In this document: positions 34,365 through 42,915 of the stretch, one piece after another
Layout of the letters: every line of letters starts with the position of its first letter
How positions within the stretch are numbered: the first letter of the stretch is position 1
From: Streptomyces sp. MST-110588
GTDB lineage: Bacteria; Actinomycetota; Actinomycetes; Streptomycetales; Streptomycetaceae
Direction of reading: 5' to 3'
Length of the DNA stretch: 64,000 bases
Assembly: GCF_022695595.1 (NCBI RefSeq)
Contig: NZ_CP074380.1
Span: forward strand, 3,732,001 to 3,796,000
The notes under the pieces: model-generated
What the model was told of the DNA's origin: nothing
Seen by the model: only the letters and a program-made list of their open reading frames with translations
Database searches by the model: none
Made by a program: the position numbers and the translations under genes

Positions 34365-35291
34365 ATGTCGGACAGCCGCTACACCTATCTCGGCCCCGAG
34401 GGCACCTTCACCGAGGCGGCGCTGCGTACGCTGCCCGAGGCGGCCACCCGCGAGCTGGTGCCGATGGTCTCGGTGCCGGCCGCGCTGGACGCCGTACGCG
34501 CAGGTGAGGCGGCTGCCGCGCTGGTGCCGATCGAGAACTCCGTCGAGGGCGGGGTGACCACCACCGTGGACGAACTGGCCGCCGGCGAACCGCTGATGAT
34601 CTACCGCGAGGTGCTGCTGCCGATCGCCTTCGCACTGCTCGTACGGCCCGGTACGAAGCTGTCGGACGTCAAGACGGTGACCGGGCATCCGGTCGCCCAG
34701 CCCCAGGTGCGCAAGTGGCTGGCGGCCCAGCTCCCGGACGCCGTGTGGGAGTCGGCCGCGTCCAACGCCGACGGGGCGCGGCTGGTCCAGGAGGGCCGCT
34801 ACGACGGCGCGTTCGCGGGGGAGTTCGCGGCGGCGACGTACGGGCTCCGGCCGCTGGTCACCGGCATCCACGACGCGCAGAACGCCGCCACCCGCTTCGT
34901 GCTGGTGGGGCGGCCGGCCCGGCCCGCGGCCCGCACGGGGGCGGACAAGACCTCGGTCGTGCTGTGGCTGCGTACGAACCGGCCCGGTGCCCTGCTGGAG
35001 CCCTTGCAGGAGTTCACCGCGCGCGGGGTCGGCATGATGCGCATCGAGTCGCGGCCGACCGGTGAGGGCATCGGCCGCTACTGCTTCTCGGTGGACTGCG
35101 AGGGCCATGTCACCGACCGCAGGGTGGGCGAGGTCCTCAAGGGGCTCAGGCGGATCTGCCGGGACGTACGGTTCCTCGGTTCGTACCCGAGGGCGGACAG
35201 GGTGGCGGCGGACGTACGGCCGGACACCGAGGACGCGGCCTTCACCGAGGCGTCGGACTGGCTGGCCCGCTGCCTCGACGGGCGGGTCTGA
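34365..35291 (+). CDS. pheA: Prephenate dehydratase
   Basis: A 308-residue enzyme converting prephenate to phenylpyruvate in phenylalanine synthesis. The PDT domain opens YTYLGPEGTFTEAAL. It has VPIENSVEGGV, the catalytic Thr-Arg-Phe in NAATRFVLVG, and GHPVAQPQV between lobes. A C-terminal ACT domain (TSVVLWLRTNRPGALLEPL, then IESRPTGEG) binds Phe for feedback control. Length and order are standard for the monofunctional form. ATG 34365 follows GAGGGAG. A small hairpin, GGCGGGT/ACCCGCC (35281-35297), overlaps its stop codon. Confidence 0.97.
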   Translation: MSDSRYTYLGPEGTFTEAALRTLPEAATRELVPMVSVPAALDAVRAGEAAAALVPIENSVEGGVTTTVDELAAGEPLMIYREVLLPIAFALLVRPGTKLSDVKTVTGHPVAQPQVRKWLAAQLPDAVWESAASNADGARLVQEGRYDGAFAGEFAAATYGLRPLVTGIHDAQNAATRFVLVGRPARPAARTGADKTSVVLWLRTNRPGALLEPLQEFTARGVGMMRIESRPTGEGIGRYCFSVDCEGHVTDRRVGEVLKGLRRICRDVRFLGSYPRADRVAADVRPDTEDAAFTEASDWLARCLDGRV

Positions 35292-35305
35292 CCCGCCCCG
35301 CCAGG

Positions 35306-35386
35306 GCGTCCACGACTTGTCCACAGAGTTGTCCACAGACTTGTCCACGGGTTTATCCACAGGCCCGGTTCTCGACCTGGGGATAA
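35306..35386. promoter_or_regulatory. Periodic DnaA-box array
   Basis: Plus-strand boxes TTGTCCACA at 35317 and 35329, TTGTCCACG at 35341 and TTATCCACA at 35353 start exactly 12 bp apart (9-bp box plus 3-bp spacer). A weaker GCGTCCACG sits at 35306, and TTATCCCCA on the minus strand at 35378-35386. The Streptomyces DnaA box is close to TTGTCCACA. No ori-like AT-rich unwinding element or dnaA gene is next to it, so this is a DnaA-binding cluster rather than an origin. S. coelicolor has such clusters near oriC, one (D78) binding DnaA very tightly. Confidence 0.85.
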
Positions 35387-35645
35387 GTCGACTTGGCCGA
35401 GCCTCCGGCGACCGTCCGACCCGGACAGAGTCGACATATCCCTCTAGTGATGCCCACCCCTCTCCACAGCTTGCGGACGGGCGGGCATCCCGCTCCGCGT
35501 CAGCACAATTCGCCCGATCAATCCTTTAGGGCGAGGTAATGCCACACGAAAGAGCGTACGGAGGAGGTTTTGGCGAGGAATCCACGGACCAGCCTTTCAG
35601 AAACGGAATGACTTCTTCCGACTTCCACAGATTCCACACACAGCC

Positions 35646-35685
35646 TGTGGATAAGAGTTCCCAGGCTTCTCGCACCTGTGGACAA
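35646..35685 (-). promoter_or_regulatory. Second DnaA-box pair
   Basis: Two canonical boxes on the minus strand, TTATCCACA (35646-35654) and TTGTCCACA (35677-35685). Degenerate matches lie at 35621-35638, and CTCTCCACA at 35460-35468. Together with the array 300 bp to the left they make at least five perfect boxes within 370 bp of noncoding DNA. Confidence 0.75.
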
Positions 35686-35765
35686 CCCGGTGGGGCACAC
35701 GCCCGGTCATGCCCCAACTCCCCGCCCGGCCGGGCCTGGTCACCTTGATCCGCTCTGCGGGAAAG

Positions 35766-35808
35766 GGAGCAAATGCCCCAGGTCCGGGAATTCGCGCGAA
35801 TTTGCTCC
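35766..35808. promoter_or_regulatory. Nested palindromes upstream of serS
   Basis: GGAGCAAAT (35766-35774) pairs with ATTTGCTCC (35800-35808), and between them lies the perfect 14-bp palindrome AATTCGCGCGAATT (35789-35802), overlapping the right arm. It sits ~115 bp before the serS start. It may be an operator or an alternative RNA fold; no T-box features are seen. Confidence 0.5.
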
Positions 35809-35922
35809 GACCGCCCTCCGGCCTCCCCGTGAATGGAATAAACGATATCAAAACGGACAAAAGGTGACGCGCCCGGGGAATATCACGTCGATCGCCGGGC
35901 CCGGCCCCGGTAGCCTGGTGGG

Positions 35923-37200
35923 GTGATTGACCTTCGCCTGCTCCGTGAGGACCCCGACCGTGTGCGCGCCTCCCAGCGCGCCCGTGGAGAGGACGTCGCG
36001 CTCGTCGACGCACTCCTCTCCGCCGACGAGCGGCGCAGGACCTCCAGCGTCCGCTTCGACGAGCTGCGCGCCGAGCAGAAGGCGCTCGGCAAGCTCATCC
36101 CCAAGGCGCCCGCCGAGGAGAAGGCCGAGCTGCTGAAGAAGGCCGGCGAGCTGTCCGCCGCCGTCAAGGCCGCCGACGCCGAGCAGGACGAGGCCAACGA
36201 GGAGACCCAGGCCCTGCTGCGCAAGCTCGGCAACCTCGTCCACCCCGACGTGCCCGTGGGCGGCGAGGAGGACTTCACCGTCCTGGAGACCGTCGGCACC
36301 CCGCGCGACTTCGCGGCCGAGGGCTTCGAGCCCAAGGACCACCTGGAGATCGGCCAGGCGCTCGGCGCCATCGACGTCGAGCGCGCCGCCAAGGTCTCCG
36401 GCTCGCGCTTCTACTACCTGACCGGCATCGGCGCGCTCCTGGAGCTCGCGCTCGTCAACGCCGCCATCGCGCAGGCCACCGAGGCCGGCTTCGTACCGAT
36501 GCTGACCCCGGCGCTGGTCCGGCCGCACGCCATGGAGGGCACCGGCTTCCTCGGCCAGGCCGCGGAGAACGTCTACCACCTGGAGAAGGACGACTACTAC
36601 CTGGTCGGCACCTCCGAGGTCCCGCTCGCCGCGTACCACATGGACGAGATCATCGACGCGGCCAAGCTGCCGCTGCGCTATGCCGGCTTCTCGCCGTGCT
36701 TCCGTCGCGAGGCCGGCACGTACGGCAAGGACACCCGCGGCATCTTCCGCGTCCACCAGTTCGACAAGGTCGAGATGTTCTCGTACGTCGCGCCGGAGGA
36801 CGCCGAGGCCGAGCACCGGCGCCTGCTGGAGTGGGAGAAGCAGTGGCTGACCGGCCTGGAGCTGCCCTTCCAGGTGATCGACGTGGCCACCGGCGACCTG
36901 GGCGCCTCCGCCTCGCGCAAGTTCGACTGCGAGGCGTGGATCCCGACCCAGGGCAAGTACCGCGAGCTGACCTCGGCCTCCAACTGCGACGAGTTCCAGG
37001 CCCGTCGGCTGTCGGTCCGTATGCGTGACGGCAAGAAGGTGCAGCCGCTGGCGACGCTGAACGGCACGCTGTGCGCGGTGCCGCGCACCATCGTGGCGAT
37101 CTTCGAGAACCACCAGCAGGCTGACGGTTCGGTACGCGTACCGGAGGTGCTGCGCCCCTACCTCGGCGGCCGGGAGATCCTGGAGCCCCTCGCCAAGTGA
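35923..37200 (+). CDS. serS: Seryl-tRNA synthetase
   Basis: A 425-residue class II synthetase charging tRNA-Ser. The N-terminal coiled-coil arm (about residues 25-105, [20 protein letters not shown]) grips the long variable arm. Motif 2 is visible in [21 protein letters not shown], and motif 3 in [20 protein letters not shown]. Full length and unmodified. The start is GTG 35923. Its TGA overlaps the GTG of the HAD phosphatase gene (GTGA at 37197-37200). The window also carries one of its substrates, tRNA-Ser(UGA), 22 kb away. Confidence 0.98.
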   Translation: MIDLRLLREDPDRVRASQRARGEDVALVDALLSADERRRTSSVRFDELRAEQKALGKLIPKAPAEEKAELLKKAGELSAAVKAADAEQDEANEETQALLRKLGNLVHPDVPVGGEEDFTVLETVGTPRDFAAEGFEPKDHLEIGQALGAIDVERAAKVSGSRFYYLTGIGALLELALVNAAIAQATEAGFVPMLTPALVRPHAMEGTGFLGQAAENVYHLEKDDYYLVGTSEVPLAAYHMDEIIDAAKLPLRYAGFSPCFRREAGTYGKDTRGIFRVHQFDKVEMFSYVAPEDAEAEHRRLLEWEKQWLTGLELPFQVIDVATGDLGASASRKFDCEAWIPTQGKYRELTSASNCDEFQARRLSVRMRDGKKVQPLATLNGTLCAVPRTIVAIFENHQQADGSVRVPEVLRPYLGGREILEPLAK

Positions 37201-38000
37201 CCCCACCGCCCTACAAGCTCGTCGCGACGGATCTGGACGGGACGCTGCTGCGCTCCGACGACACCATCTCGCGGCGCACCCGCGACGCGCTCGCCGCGGC
37301 CACCGCGGCGGGCGCGGCCCACATCGTCGTCACGGGCCGTGCCGCGCCCTGGACCCGGCACATCCTGGACTCCCTGGACTACCGGGGAATAGCGGTGTGC
37401 GGGCAGGGCGGACAGGTCTACCACGCGGGCGAACACCGGCTGCTGACGTCCGTCACGCTGGACCGGCAACTGGCCGGTCTGGCGCTGGCCAAGATCGAGG
37501 CCGAGATCGGACCGCTGCTCCTGGCGGCGAGCCGGGACGGGCTGGACGGCGATGTCGTGGTCGCCCCCGGCTACCGCATCCAGGAGGGGCCGCTGCCGCA
37601 CGTCATGATCGATGACCCCGGTGACCTGTGGGCGGCCCCGATCAACAAGCTCTACCTCCAGCACCCCCGCCTGGACGACGACGCCCTGGCCGAGGCCGCG
37701 CGCACGGTCGCCGGGGACCTGGTGGGCGTCACCATGGCCGGCCCCGGCATCGTGGAACTGCTCCCGCTGGGCCTCTCCAAGGCCACCGGCCTCTCCCTCG
37801 CGGCCCGCCGCCTGGGCGTCAAGGCCGCGGACACCATCGCCTTCGGCGACATGCCCAACGACATCCCCATGTTCGGCTGGGCCGCCCACGGCGTAGCCAT
37901 GGCCAACGCCCACCCGTCCCTGAAGGCGGTCGCCAACGAGGTCACCACCGCCAACGACGAGGACGGCATCGCGGTGGTGCTGGAGCGGGTGTTCGCTTAG
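37197..38000 (+). CDS. HAD-superfamily (Cof-type) phosphatase
   Basis: A 267-residue cytoplasmic hydrolase. Motif [13 protein letters not shown], holds the nucleophile and acid/base Asp pair. Motif II is VVTGRA, motif III the Lys in [15 protein letters not shown], and motif [13 protein letters not shown]. The C2-type cap between motifs II and III marks the Cof/sugar-phosphatase subgroup. It is translationally coupled to serS through a GTGA overlap, an arrangement conserved in Streptomyces, but the reason is unknown. The substrate is probably a small phosphorylated metabolite. Confidence 0.93.
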   Translation: MTPPPYKLVATDLDGTLLRSDDTISRRTRDALAAATAAGAAHIVVTGRAAPWTRHILDSLDYRGIAVCGQGGQVYHAGEHRLLTSVTLDRQLAGLALAKIEAEIGPLLLAASRDGLDGDVVVAPGYRIQEGPLPHVMIDDPGDLWAAPINKLYLQHPRLDDDALAEAARTVAGDLVGVTMAGPGIVELLPLGLSKATGLSLAARRLGVKAADTIAFGDMPNDIPMFGWAAHGVAMANAHPSLKAVANEVTTANDEDGIAVVLERVFA

Positions 38001-38066
38001 CGGGTGGTGATACGTAGGGTCCAGGTCGGGCCTTACGTCCGGCAGGTGCCCACAGGACGGCCTGCC

Positions 38067-38141
38067 GCGGGTGCTGACCCGGGGTTTTTTGAAAAGGACA
38101 TCCTGTTTCTTTCAAAGGAAAGTTATCCACAGCTACGGCTT
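38067..38141 (+). pseudogene. Relic of a duplicate of the downstream phage-regulator-like gene
   Basis: The segment encodes AGADPGFFEKDILFLSKESY followed by PQLR. It aligns with RGADLQVFERDNLALSMKSY plus PQGR of the next gene (from ~38628), at roughly 60% identity. At the DNA level TTTCTTTCAAAGGAAAGTTA and its flanks also match. No start or remaining domain surrounds it, so it is a gene fragment. The rest of 38001-38405 has no gene and is AT-rich at 38190-38230. Confidence 0.65.
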
Positions 38142-38405
38142 GGGGGCCGCGCTGCCGCCGTCACACGCCACCTGTGCGCATCTGCGCGTTTTCGTTTGAT
38201 TACGTTGAGTAACTGTACGTTTATCGGCTCGTTGTCCAGGGTGCGCGAGGGCAACTGGGGATTCGAGGCGTCGAGAGCACGTGAAGTTGAGGTAACCGGC
38301 AGAACAACCGGTCGCAGAGGCAGTGGCATCCGTGAGCAGCCCTTGCTCCTGAGCCCTGGATACGGGCATCCCACCAACCCAACTAGTGGATCAGGGGACA
38401 AGCCC

Positions 38406-39113
38406 ATGCCACCAGAAACCGTGCTGCTCGAATCCCGGGCTATGCGTGACAGCGTGATCGGACGCGTCGACGTCCTGGACAAGGTCAAGGCACTGAGCCT
38501 GCTGCCGGACGGCCTGCACATCACGACACAGATGCTCGCGGACTACTACGAGGTCGGCGAGCGCGTCATCAACAGGCTCATGCAGCGCCATCGCGCTGAG
38601 CTGTCAGACAACGGCATGCGCGTCCTCCGAGGCGCTGACCTGCAGGTTTTCGAAAGAGACAACCTGGCTCTTTCAATGAAAAGTTATCCACAGGGACGTG
38701 CGCACCTCACCATCTACAGCCGTCGCGCGGTGCTCAACACCGCCATGCTGCTGCGGGACAGTGAGGTCGCTCGTAGGGTCCGTACGCATCTCCTGGACAG
38801 CGAAGCGTACGGCCGTCGGCAAGCTCCGGTAGCCGCGCCCGGCTACGCGTCGCTGGACGCGCGTCTGACCCGCGTCGAGTCGTGTCTGGCAGACATCGGG
38901 CCGGCGCTGCGTGATCTCGGGCCGGTCATCGGGCGGATGTCCGTACGGCTGGAGCGCCTCGATCGCCGGCTGGAGGCGACGAACCGGCGGTTGGACGCCA
39001 CCAACCGCGTCGTCGGGGCGATGAGCGAGCGGCTCAGTGATCTCGCGGCGGACGTCCGGGAGTTGCGCGGTGGACCTCGGGGGTCAGTGGCCAGGCGACG
39101 AAGCCGAGGGTGA
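38406..39113 (+). CDS. Phage-regulator-like DNA-binding protein with C-terminal coiled coil
   Basis: A 235-residue protein of a family common in Streptomyces. The N-terminal ~130 residues look like a phage-type DNA-binding module: VLDKVKALSLLPDGLHITTQ, then a winged-helix-like EVGERVINRLMQRHRAELSD and LRGADLQVFERDNLALSMKS. RRAVLNTAMLLRDSEVARRV resembles antirepressor/Rha-type proteins. The C-terminal ~90 residues are a coiled coil with regular Leu spacing (RMSVRLERLDRRLEATNRRL). ATG 38406 follows AGGGGA. Its last 80 bp overlap the convergent rhomboid-like gene. A fragment of a second copy lies upstream. Function unknown. Confidence 0.75.
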   Translation: MPPETVLLESRAMRDSVIGRVDVLDKVKALSLLPDGLHITTQMLADYYEVGERVINRLMQRHRAELSDNGMRVLRGADLQVFERDNLALSMKSYPQGRAHLTIYSRRAVLNTAMLLRDSEVARRVRTHLLDSEAYGRRQAPVAAPGYASLDARLTRVESCLADIGPALRDLGPVIGRMSVRLERLDRRLEATNRRLDATNRVVGAMSERLSDLAADVRELRGGPRGSVARRRSRG

Positions 39114-39690
39114 GTGCGATGGCGTGGCCGAAGTCGGTGAAGGTCGCGCCGGTGAGCAGGGGGATGCCGAAGAAGGACAGGAGGGCGGCCAGGTAGAGGT
39201 AGCGCCAGGGCGGCGGCAGCCGATAGGTGAGTACGCCGGCCGCCGCCGCCAGGCCGTAGGAGACGCCGATGTCCACGACGTGCGTCATGCTGCGGGGCAG
39301 CCGGTGGCCCTTGATGGCGAGCAGGACCAGTTCCTGGCTGACGAGGGTGGCGGCGATGTGTGCGAGGCCGACGGTCAGCAGCCAGCGCCAGGTGCCCAGC
39401 CAGCGTTCGACGTTGGCGTGGACGAGCTCGAACATGACGGCGTACAGAAGGAACGAGGCGGGGTTCTCGATCCAGAAGCCGCTGAGCAGCAGGGCGGAGA
39501 CCGGATGCTCGTTCAGCTCGTCGATGTTGCTGCTGGTGCGGTGGAGGAGGAAGTGCTCCAGCCCTTCGGTGGCGCCGGCCACGACCAGGCTGGTGATGCC
39601 GATGATCAGCAGCCAGATGTGGGTGCCGGGTGCGGAGCGTACCCAGGCCGGCACGCGGTCCAGGGGGTGCGCCGGCAGGACGGGCCTCAT
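39034..39690 (-). CDS. Rhomboid-like membrane protein
   Basis: A 218-residue protein with about six membrane segments: IWLLIIGITSLVVAGATEG, ENPASFLLYAVMFELVH, WLLTVGLAHIAATLVSQELV, VSYGLAAAAGVLTYR, YLYLAALLSFFGIPLL and HAIALTLGFVAW. A rhomboid-like arrangement is suggested by IGVSYGLAAAAG, where active rhomboids have GxSG, and the later His in FTDFGHAIALTLG. Catalysis is uncertain. ATG 39690 overlaps the stop of the AsnC-type regulator (ATGA), so the two are co-translated. The 3' 80 bp overlap the end of the convergent plus-strand gene. Confidence 0.8.
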   Translation of the reverse strand: MRPVLPAHPLDRVPAWVRSAPGTHIWLLIIGITSLVVAGATEGLEHFLLHRTSSNIDELNEHPVSALLLSGFWIENPASFLLYAVMFELVHANVERWLGTWRWLLTVGLAHIAATLVSQELVLLAIKGHRLPRSMTHVVDIGVSYGLAAAAGVLTYRLPPPWRYLYLAALLSFFGIPLLTGATFTDFGHAIALTLGFVAWPLTPEVHRATPGRPPRDH

Positions 39691-40835
39691 CGGAGGCGCC
39701 CCGGGGCGGCCGGGCGGCGGGCGACCATCGGGCCGGGGCCCTTGACGCGGCGGATGAGCGGCGCGGACTCCATGGTCCGTACGGCGGGCAGTACCGAGAT
39801 CCGGGTGGTCAGGTAGGTGTAGAGGGAGCGGACGTCGGGGCACAGGACGGTCGCGAAGAGGTTGTTCGGTCCGGTGGTGGCGCAGGCGAAGGCGACTTCC
39901 GGGTGCTCGGCCAGCGCCTCGCCGGTGGCGGCCAGCTCGGCGGGCGTGACCGAGAGCCACAGCGCGACCGTCACGCCGAGGCCGAAGAGCCGCAGGTCGT
40001 AGTCGACGTCGAAGTACAGGACGCCGTCGGCGCGCAGTTCGGCCAGCCGCCGGCGGACGGTGGACAGGGACCAGCCGGTGACGGCGGCCAGTTCGGCCAG
40101 CGGCGTACGGCCGTCCTGTGCGAGCGCGTCCAGGAGGCGGCGGTCGGCGTCACCGAGTTGTACGGGGTCGGGCGGGGCGATCAGGTCGGGCGGGCCGATC
40201 GGGGCAGCAGAGGCGGCCGGGTCGATCGGGGTAGCAGAGACGGCCAGGTCGGTCGGTACGGTCGCGTCAGCCGTGACGGCCGGGGCAGACCGGCCGGCCG
40301 GGGAGGCGTGGCCGTTCGTACGCCGTACGGACGATGACGGCCGCAGCCGCTCGACCTGCGCCTCGGTGAGCGCCCCGGACTTGACCACCATGTTCTGTGG
40401 CCCGCCGAAGAACTCGTGCAGCATGCAGTGGGCGGTGACACCGACGACGCTCGGGGTGCGCGGCAGCTTCTGGAGCAGCAGCGCGTCGCTGTCGCGGCTG
40501 CTGGCCGCCCGGCACAGCGCGGAGATCTCGGTCCCGCCGGACATCAGGCTGACCCAGGCCGTGTCCGTACGGCGGGCCAGCGCCTCGGCGATCGCCAGGG
40601 CGGTGTCGGGCGTGCTCTGGATCCGTACGAGCCATTCGACCTCCCCCAGGGCACGGGGGTCGGACAGCCCCAGCACCTTGATCACCCCGGCGGTGCGCAG
40701 ACGGGTGTAGCGGCGGGCGACGGTCTGGTCGGAGACCCCGAGCACCTCGGCGATCTTGCTGAAGGGGGCCCGCCCGTCGATCTGAAGGGCGTGGACGAGC
40801 CCTCGGTCCAACGCGTCGAATCCGTCGGTTTTCAC
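39687..40835 (-). CDS. Lrp/AsnC-family regulator with two tandem AsnC modules
   Basis: A 382-residue protein with two full AsnC units. Each has a helix-turn-helix (DALDRGLVHALQIDGRAPFS then VLGVSDQTVARRYTRLRTAG; ADRRLLDALAQDGRTPLAEL then VTGWSLSTVRRRLAELRADG) and an RAM-type ligand/oligomerisation domain. The two are joined by a ~70-residue Ala/Pro/Asp-rich linker with PIDPAASAAPIG-type repeats. Such double proteins are frequent in actinomycetes and mimic a dimer in one chain. It is coupled to the rhomboid-like membrane gene and is divergent from an MFS transporter gene, a likely target. Confidence 0.9.
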   Translation of the reverse strand: MKTDGFDALDRGLVHALQIDGRAPFSKIAEVLGVSDQTVARRYTRLRTAGVIKVLGLSDPRALGEVEWLVRIQSTPDTALAIAEALARRTDTAWVSLMSGGTEISALCRAASSRDSDALLLQKLPRTPSVVGVTAHCMLHEFFGGPQNMVVKSGALTEAQVERLRPSSSVRRTNGHASPAGRSAPAVTADATVPTDLAVSATPIDPAASAAPIGPPDLIAPPDPVQLGDADRRLLDALAQDGRTPLAELAAVTGWSLSTVRRRLAELRADGVLYFDVDYDLRLFGLGVTVALWLSVTPAELAATGEALAEHPEVAFACATTGPNNLFATVLCPDVRSLYTYLTTRISVLPAVRTMESAPLIRRVKGPGPMVARRPAAPGRLR

Positions 40836-41169
40836 CGTTCAAAGCTAGCGGGTGTCGGATCTCGCCGTCGGAAGCGGCGTGGCTGGGCCATACGTGGCGT
40901 CGCATCGGACGGTGGGACGGCATCCGAGTGACATCCGAAGGGCATCCGTACGGAATTCGCACGGCATCCGTACGGCATTCGGCATGGACCCGATCGGCAC
41001 CCACCCGCCATGCAATCGGCATCCAGCCGGCCTCCGAACGGCTTCCCAGCGGCTTCCCAACGGCATCCGATCGGCTTTCGGACCACAACACCCGGACCAC
41101 TTCCGGACAGCTTCCAGACAACTTCGATCACTTCAAACACTTCGAACACTTCGATCCGCGGAGGAATTG
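40836..41169. repeat. Quasi-repeat divergent promoter region
   Basis: This 334-bp gap contains ten or more degenerate 10-14-bp units around GGCATCCGTACGG / GGCTTCCCAACGG (40910-41090), then AACTTCGATCACTTC-type units (41090-41155). There is no gene; because the units lack stops, reading frames run through and can mislead start prediction. GGAGG at its end serves the MFS gene. Confidence 0.7.
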
Positions 41170-42648
41170 ATGCGGAGCAAGTGGTGGCCCCTGGCCGCCA
41201 TCACCCTGGGCAACTTCATGCTGCTCGTGGACGTCACCATCGTGAACACGGCGCTGCCACGGATGGCCGACGGCCTCCACGCCTCCTTCACCTCGCTCCA
41301 ATGGGTGCTGGACATCTACGCGCTGGCGCTGGCCGCGCTCCTGATGGTGGCCGGTTCGGCCGCCGACCTGTACGGGCGGCGGCGGGTCTACCTGGCCGGA
41401 CTCACGGTCTTCGCGCTCGCCTCGCTCGCGTGCGGGCTGGCGCCGGACGAGAGCGTGCTGATCGCCGCGCGGGCGGTGCAGGGCGCGGGCGCGGCGGCGA
41501 TGTTCGCCACCAACACACCGCTGCTGATGGCCACGTACCACGGCCGGGACCGCGGAGTGGCCTTCGGCGTATGGGGCGGTACGAGCGGCGCCGCGGCGGC
41601 CGTCGGACCGGTGCTGGGCGGGGTGCTCACCGAGTACCTGGACTGGCGGGCGATCTTCCTGGTCAACCTGCCGGTGACCGCGCTGGCGGTGTGGATCACG
41701 GTTCGCTCCGTCCGGGAGTCCCACGGGGACCGCACGGCGCGCATCGACTGGCCGGGCGCCGCCTCCTTCACCGTGTGCGCGGGCGCGCTGACGTACGGGC
41801 TGATGCGCGGCGGCGAGGAGGGCTGGACCGAGGCCGGGACCCTGACGGCCCTGGGGGTGGCGGTGCTGGCGCTGCTGGCCTTCGTCGCGGTGGAGCGCGG
41901 CGCCCGCAAGCCGCTGCTGGACCTGGCGCTGCTGCGCCGTCCGTCCTTCGCGGTCCTGATGGCGGCGGCCCTGCTCCTCCAGGCGGCAGCGTTCCCCTAT
42001 CTGACGTACGTGGGGCTGTGGACGCAGAACGAGCTGGGGCTGAGCCCGGTGATGGCGGGGCTGGCGGTGCTGCCGATGGCGGCGGCCTCGCTGGTCGTGG
42101 GCGCGGTCGGCGGCCGGCTGCTGCACCGCGCGGCGCCCGCACTGCCGCTGGCCGTCGGCCTGCTGCTGATCGGCGCCGGCCCGCTGGTGCATCTCGCGCT
42201 GCTGGAGGACGGGTCGAGCTGGCCGGCCCTCGTCCCGGGGCTGGTCGTCAGCGGCCTGGGCGTCGGCCTGGCGATGCCGGTACTGGTCGCGGCGGCGCTG
42301 GGCGCGGCCCCGCCGGCCCGGGCCGGTATGGCCAGCGGCGCGGTGAACACCTTCCGGCAACTGGGCTACGCGCTGGGCATCGCCATCCTGGGAACGGTCT
42401 TCGCCCGGGCCCTGCGGGGCGCTTCGGCCGGTTCTGCCGGCGCGGCGTACATCACCGGGTTGCAGCGGGTGTCCCTGATCGCGGGCGTGGTGGCGCTGGT
42501 GGCGGGGCTGCTCGTCCTGGTCGTCGTACGGGACCGGGGCGCGGCCGGACCGCAGGAGCCGGGGCCGGGAGCAGGAGCGGACCAGGGAGCCGAACAGGGC
42601 GCGGTCGCGGGCACGCCGGAGCGGACGGCGGCCGGGTCGGCCTCGTAG
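41170..42648 (+). CDS. MFS transporter, DHA2 (EmrB/QacA) family
   Basis: A 492-residue drug:H+ antiporter-like protein with about 14 membrane segments. It begins RSKWWPLAAITLGNFMLLVD, and motif D1 is LLVDVTIVNTALPRM. Motif A is visible after segment 2 (SAADLYGRRRVYLAG), and motif C-like Gly/Pro in GGTSGAAAAVGPVLGGVLTE. The C-terminus is a charged low-complexity tail. ATG 41170 has GGAGG five bases upstream; the repeat-rich frame upstream is not coding. Divergent from the double-AsnC regulator. Exports an unknown compound. Confidence 0.93.
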   Translation: MRSKWWPLAAITLGNFMLLVDVTIVNTALPRMADGLHASFTSLQWVLDIYALALAALLMVAGSAADLYGRRRVYLAGLTVFALASLACGLAPDESVLIAARAVQGAGAAAMFATNTPLLMATYHGRDRGVAFGVWGGTSGAAAAVGPVLGGVLTEYLDWRAIFLVNLPVTALAVWITVRSVRESHGDRTARIDWPGAASFTVCAGALTYGLMRGGEEGWTEAGTLTALGVAVLALLAFVAVERGARKPLLDLALLRRPSFAVLMAAALLLQAAAFPYLTYVGLWTQNELGLSPVMAGLAVLPMAAASLVVGAVGGRLLHRAAPALPLAVGLLLIGAGPLVHLALLEDGSSWPALVPGLVVSGLGVGLAMPVLVAAALGAAPPARAGMASGAVNTFRQLGYALGIAILGTVFARALRGASAGSAGAAYITGLQRVSLIAGVVALVAGLLVLVVVRDRGAAGPQEPGPGAGADQGAEQGAVAGTPERTAAGSAS

Positions 42649-42915
42649 CGACGGCCGGGACGGCCTCGTAGCGGCGGGCTGTGGGCGGGTCGGCTCCCGG
42701 AACCGTACGGCGCCGTAGCCGGTTCCGGGTCGCCGCCCTGGGCCCTGCACCGATCGTCGCGGCAGCGCAGACCCAAGTCAATCCTCGGGTTTTCTAGGAA
42801 CCTACCTGTCAATTGCTTGGGTCCCGCTCCAATACTCGCAGGGGTCGAGCCCCCAACGGCGCTATTGCGCCCGGCCCTTGGCCTCAAGCCCGGTTGAGTT
42901 TCCAGGGTCCCGCGC

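Larger units (their letters stand above)
35292..35922. other. Long intergenic region between pheA and serS
   Basis: This 631-bp gap has no gene. It holds a periodic array of DnaA boxes at its left end, further boxes in the middle, and two nested palindromes near its right end before serS. All are listed separately. Confidence 0.8.

Noticed and set aside
35306..35386. Chromosomal or plasmid origin of replication
   Set aside because: DnaA boxes are present, but there is no AT-rich unwinding region, dnaA/dnaN genes or rep gene nearby.
35766..35922. T-box riboswitch before serS
   Set aside because: No T-box sequence or specifier-loop architecture is visible; only short palindromes.
38123..38692. 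TTATCCACA at 38123 and 38684 as further DnaA boxes
   Set aside because: Both lie in the codons for Ser-Tyr-Pro-Gln of the phage-regulator-like gene and its relic, so protein conservation explains them.
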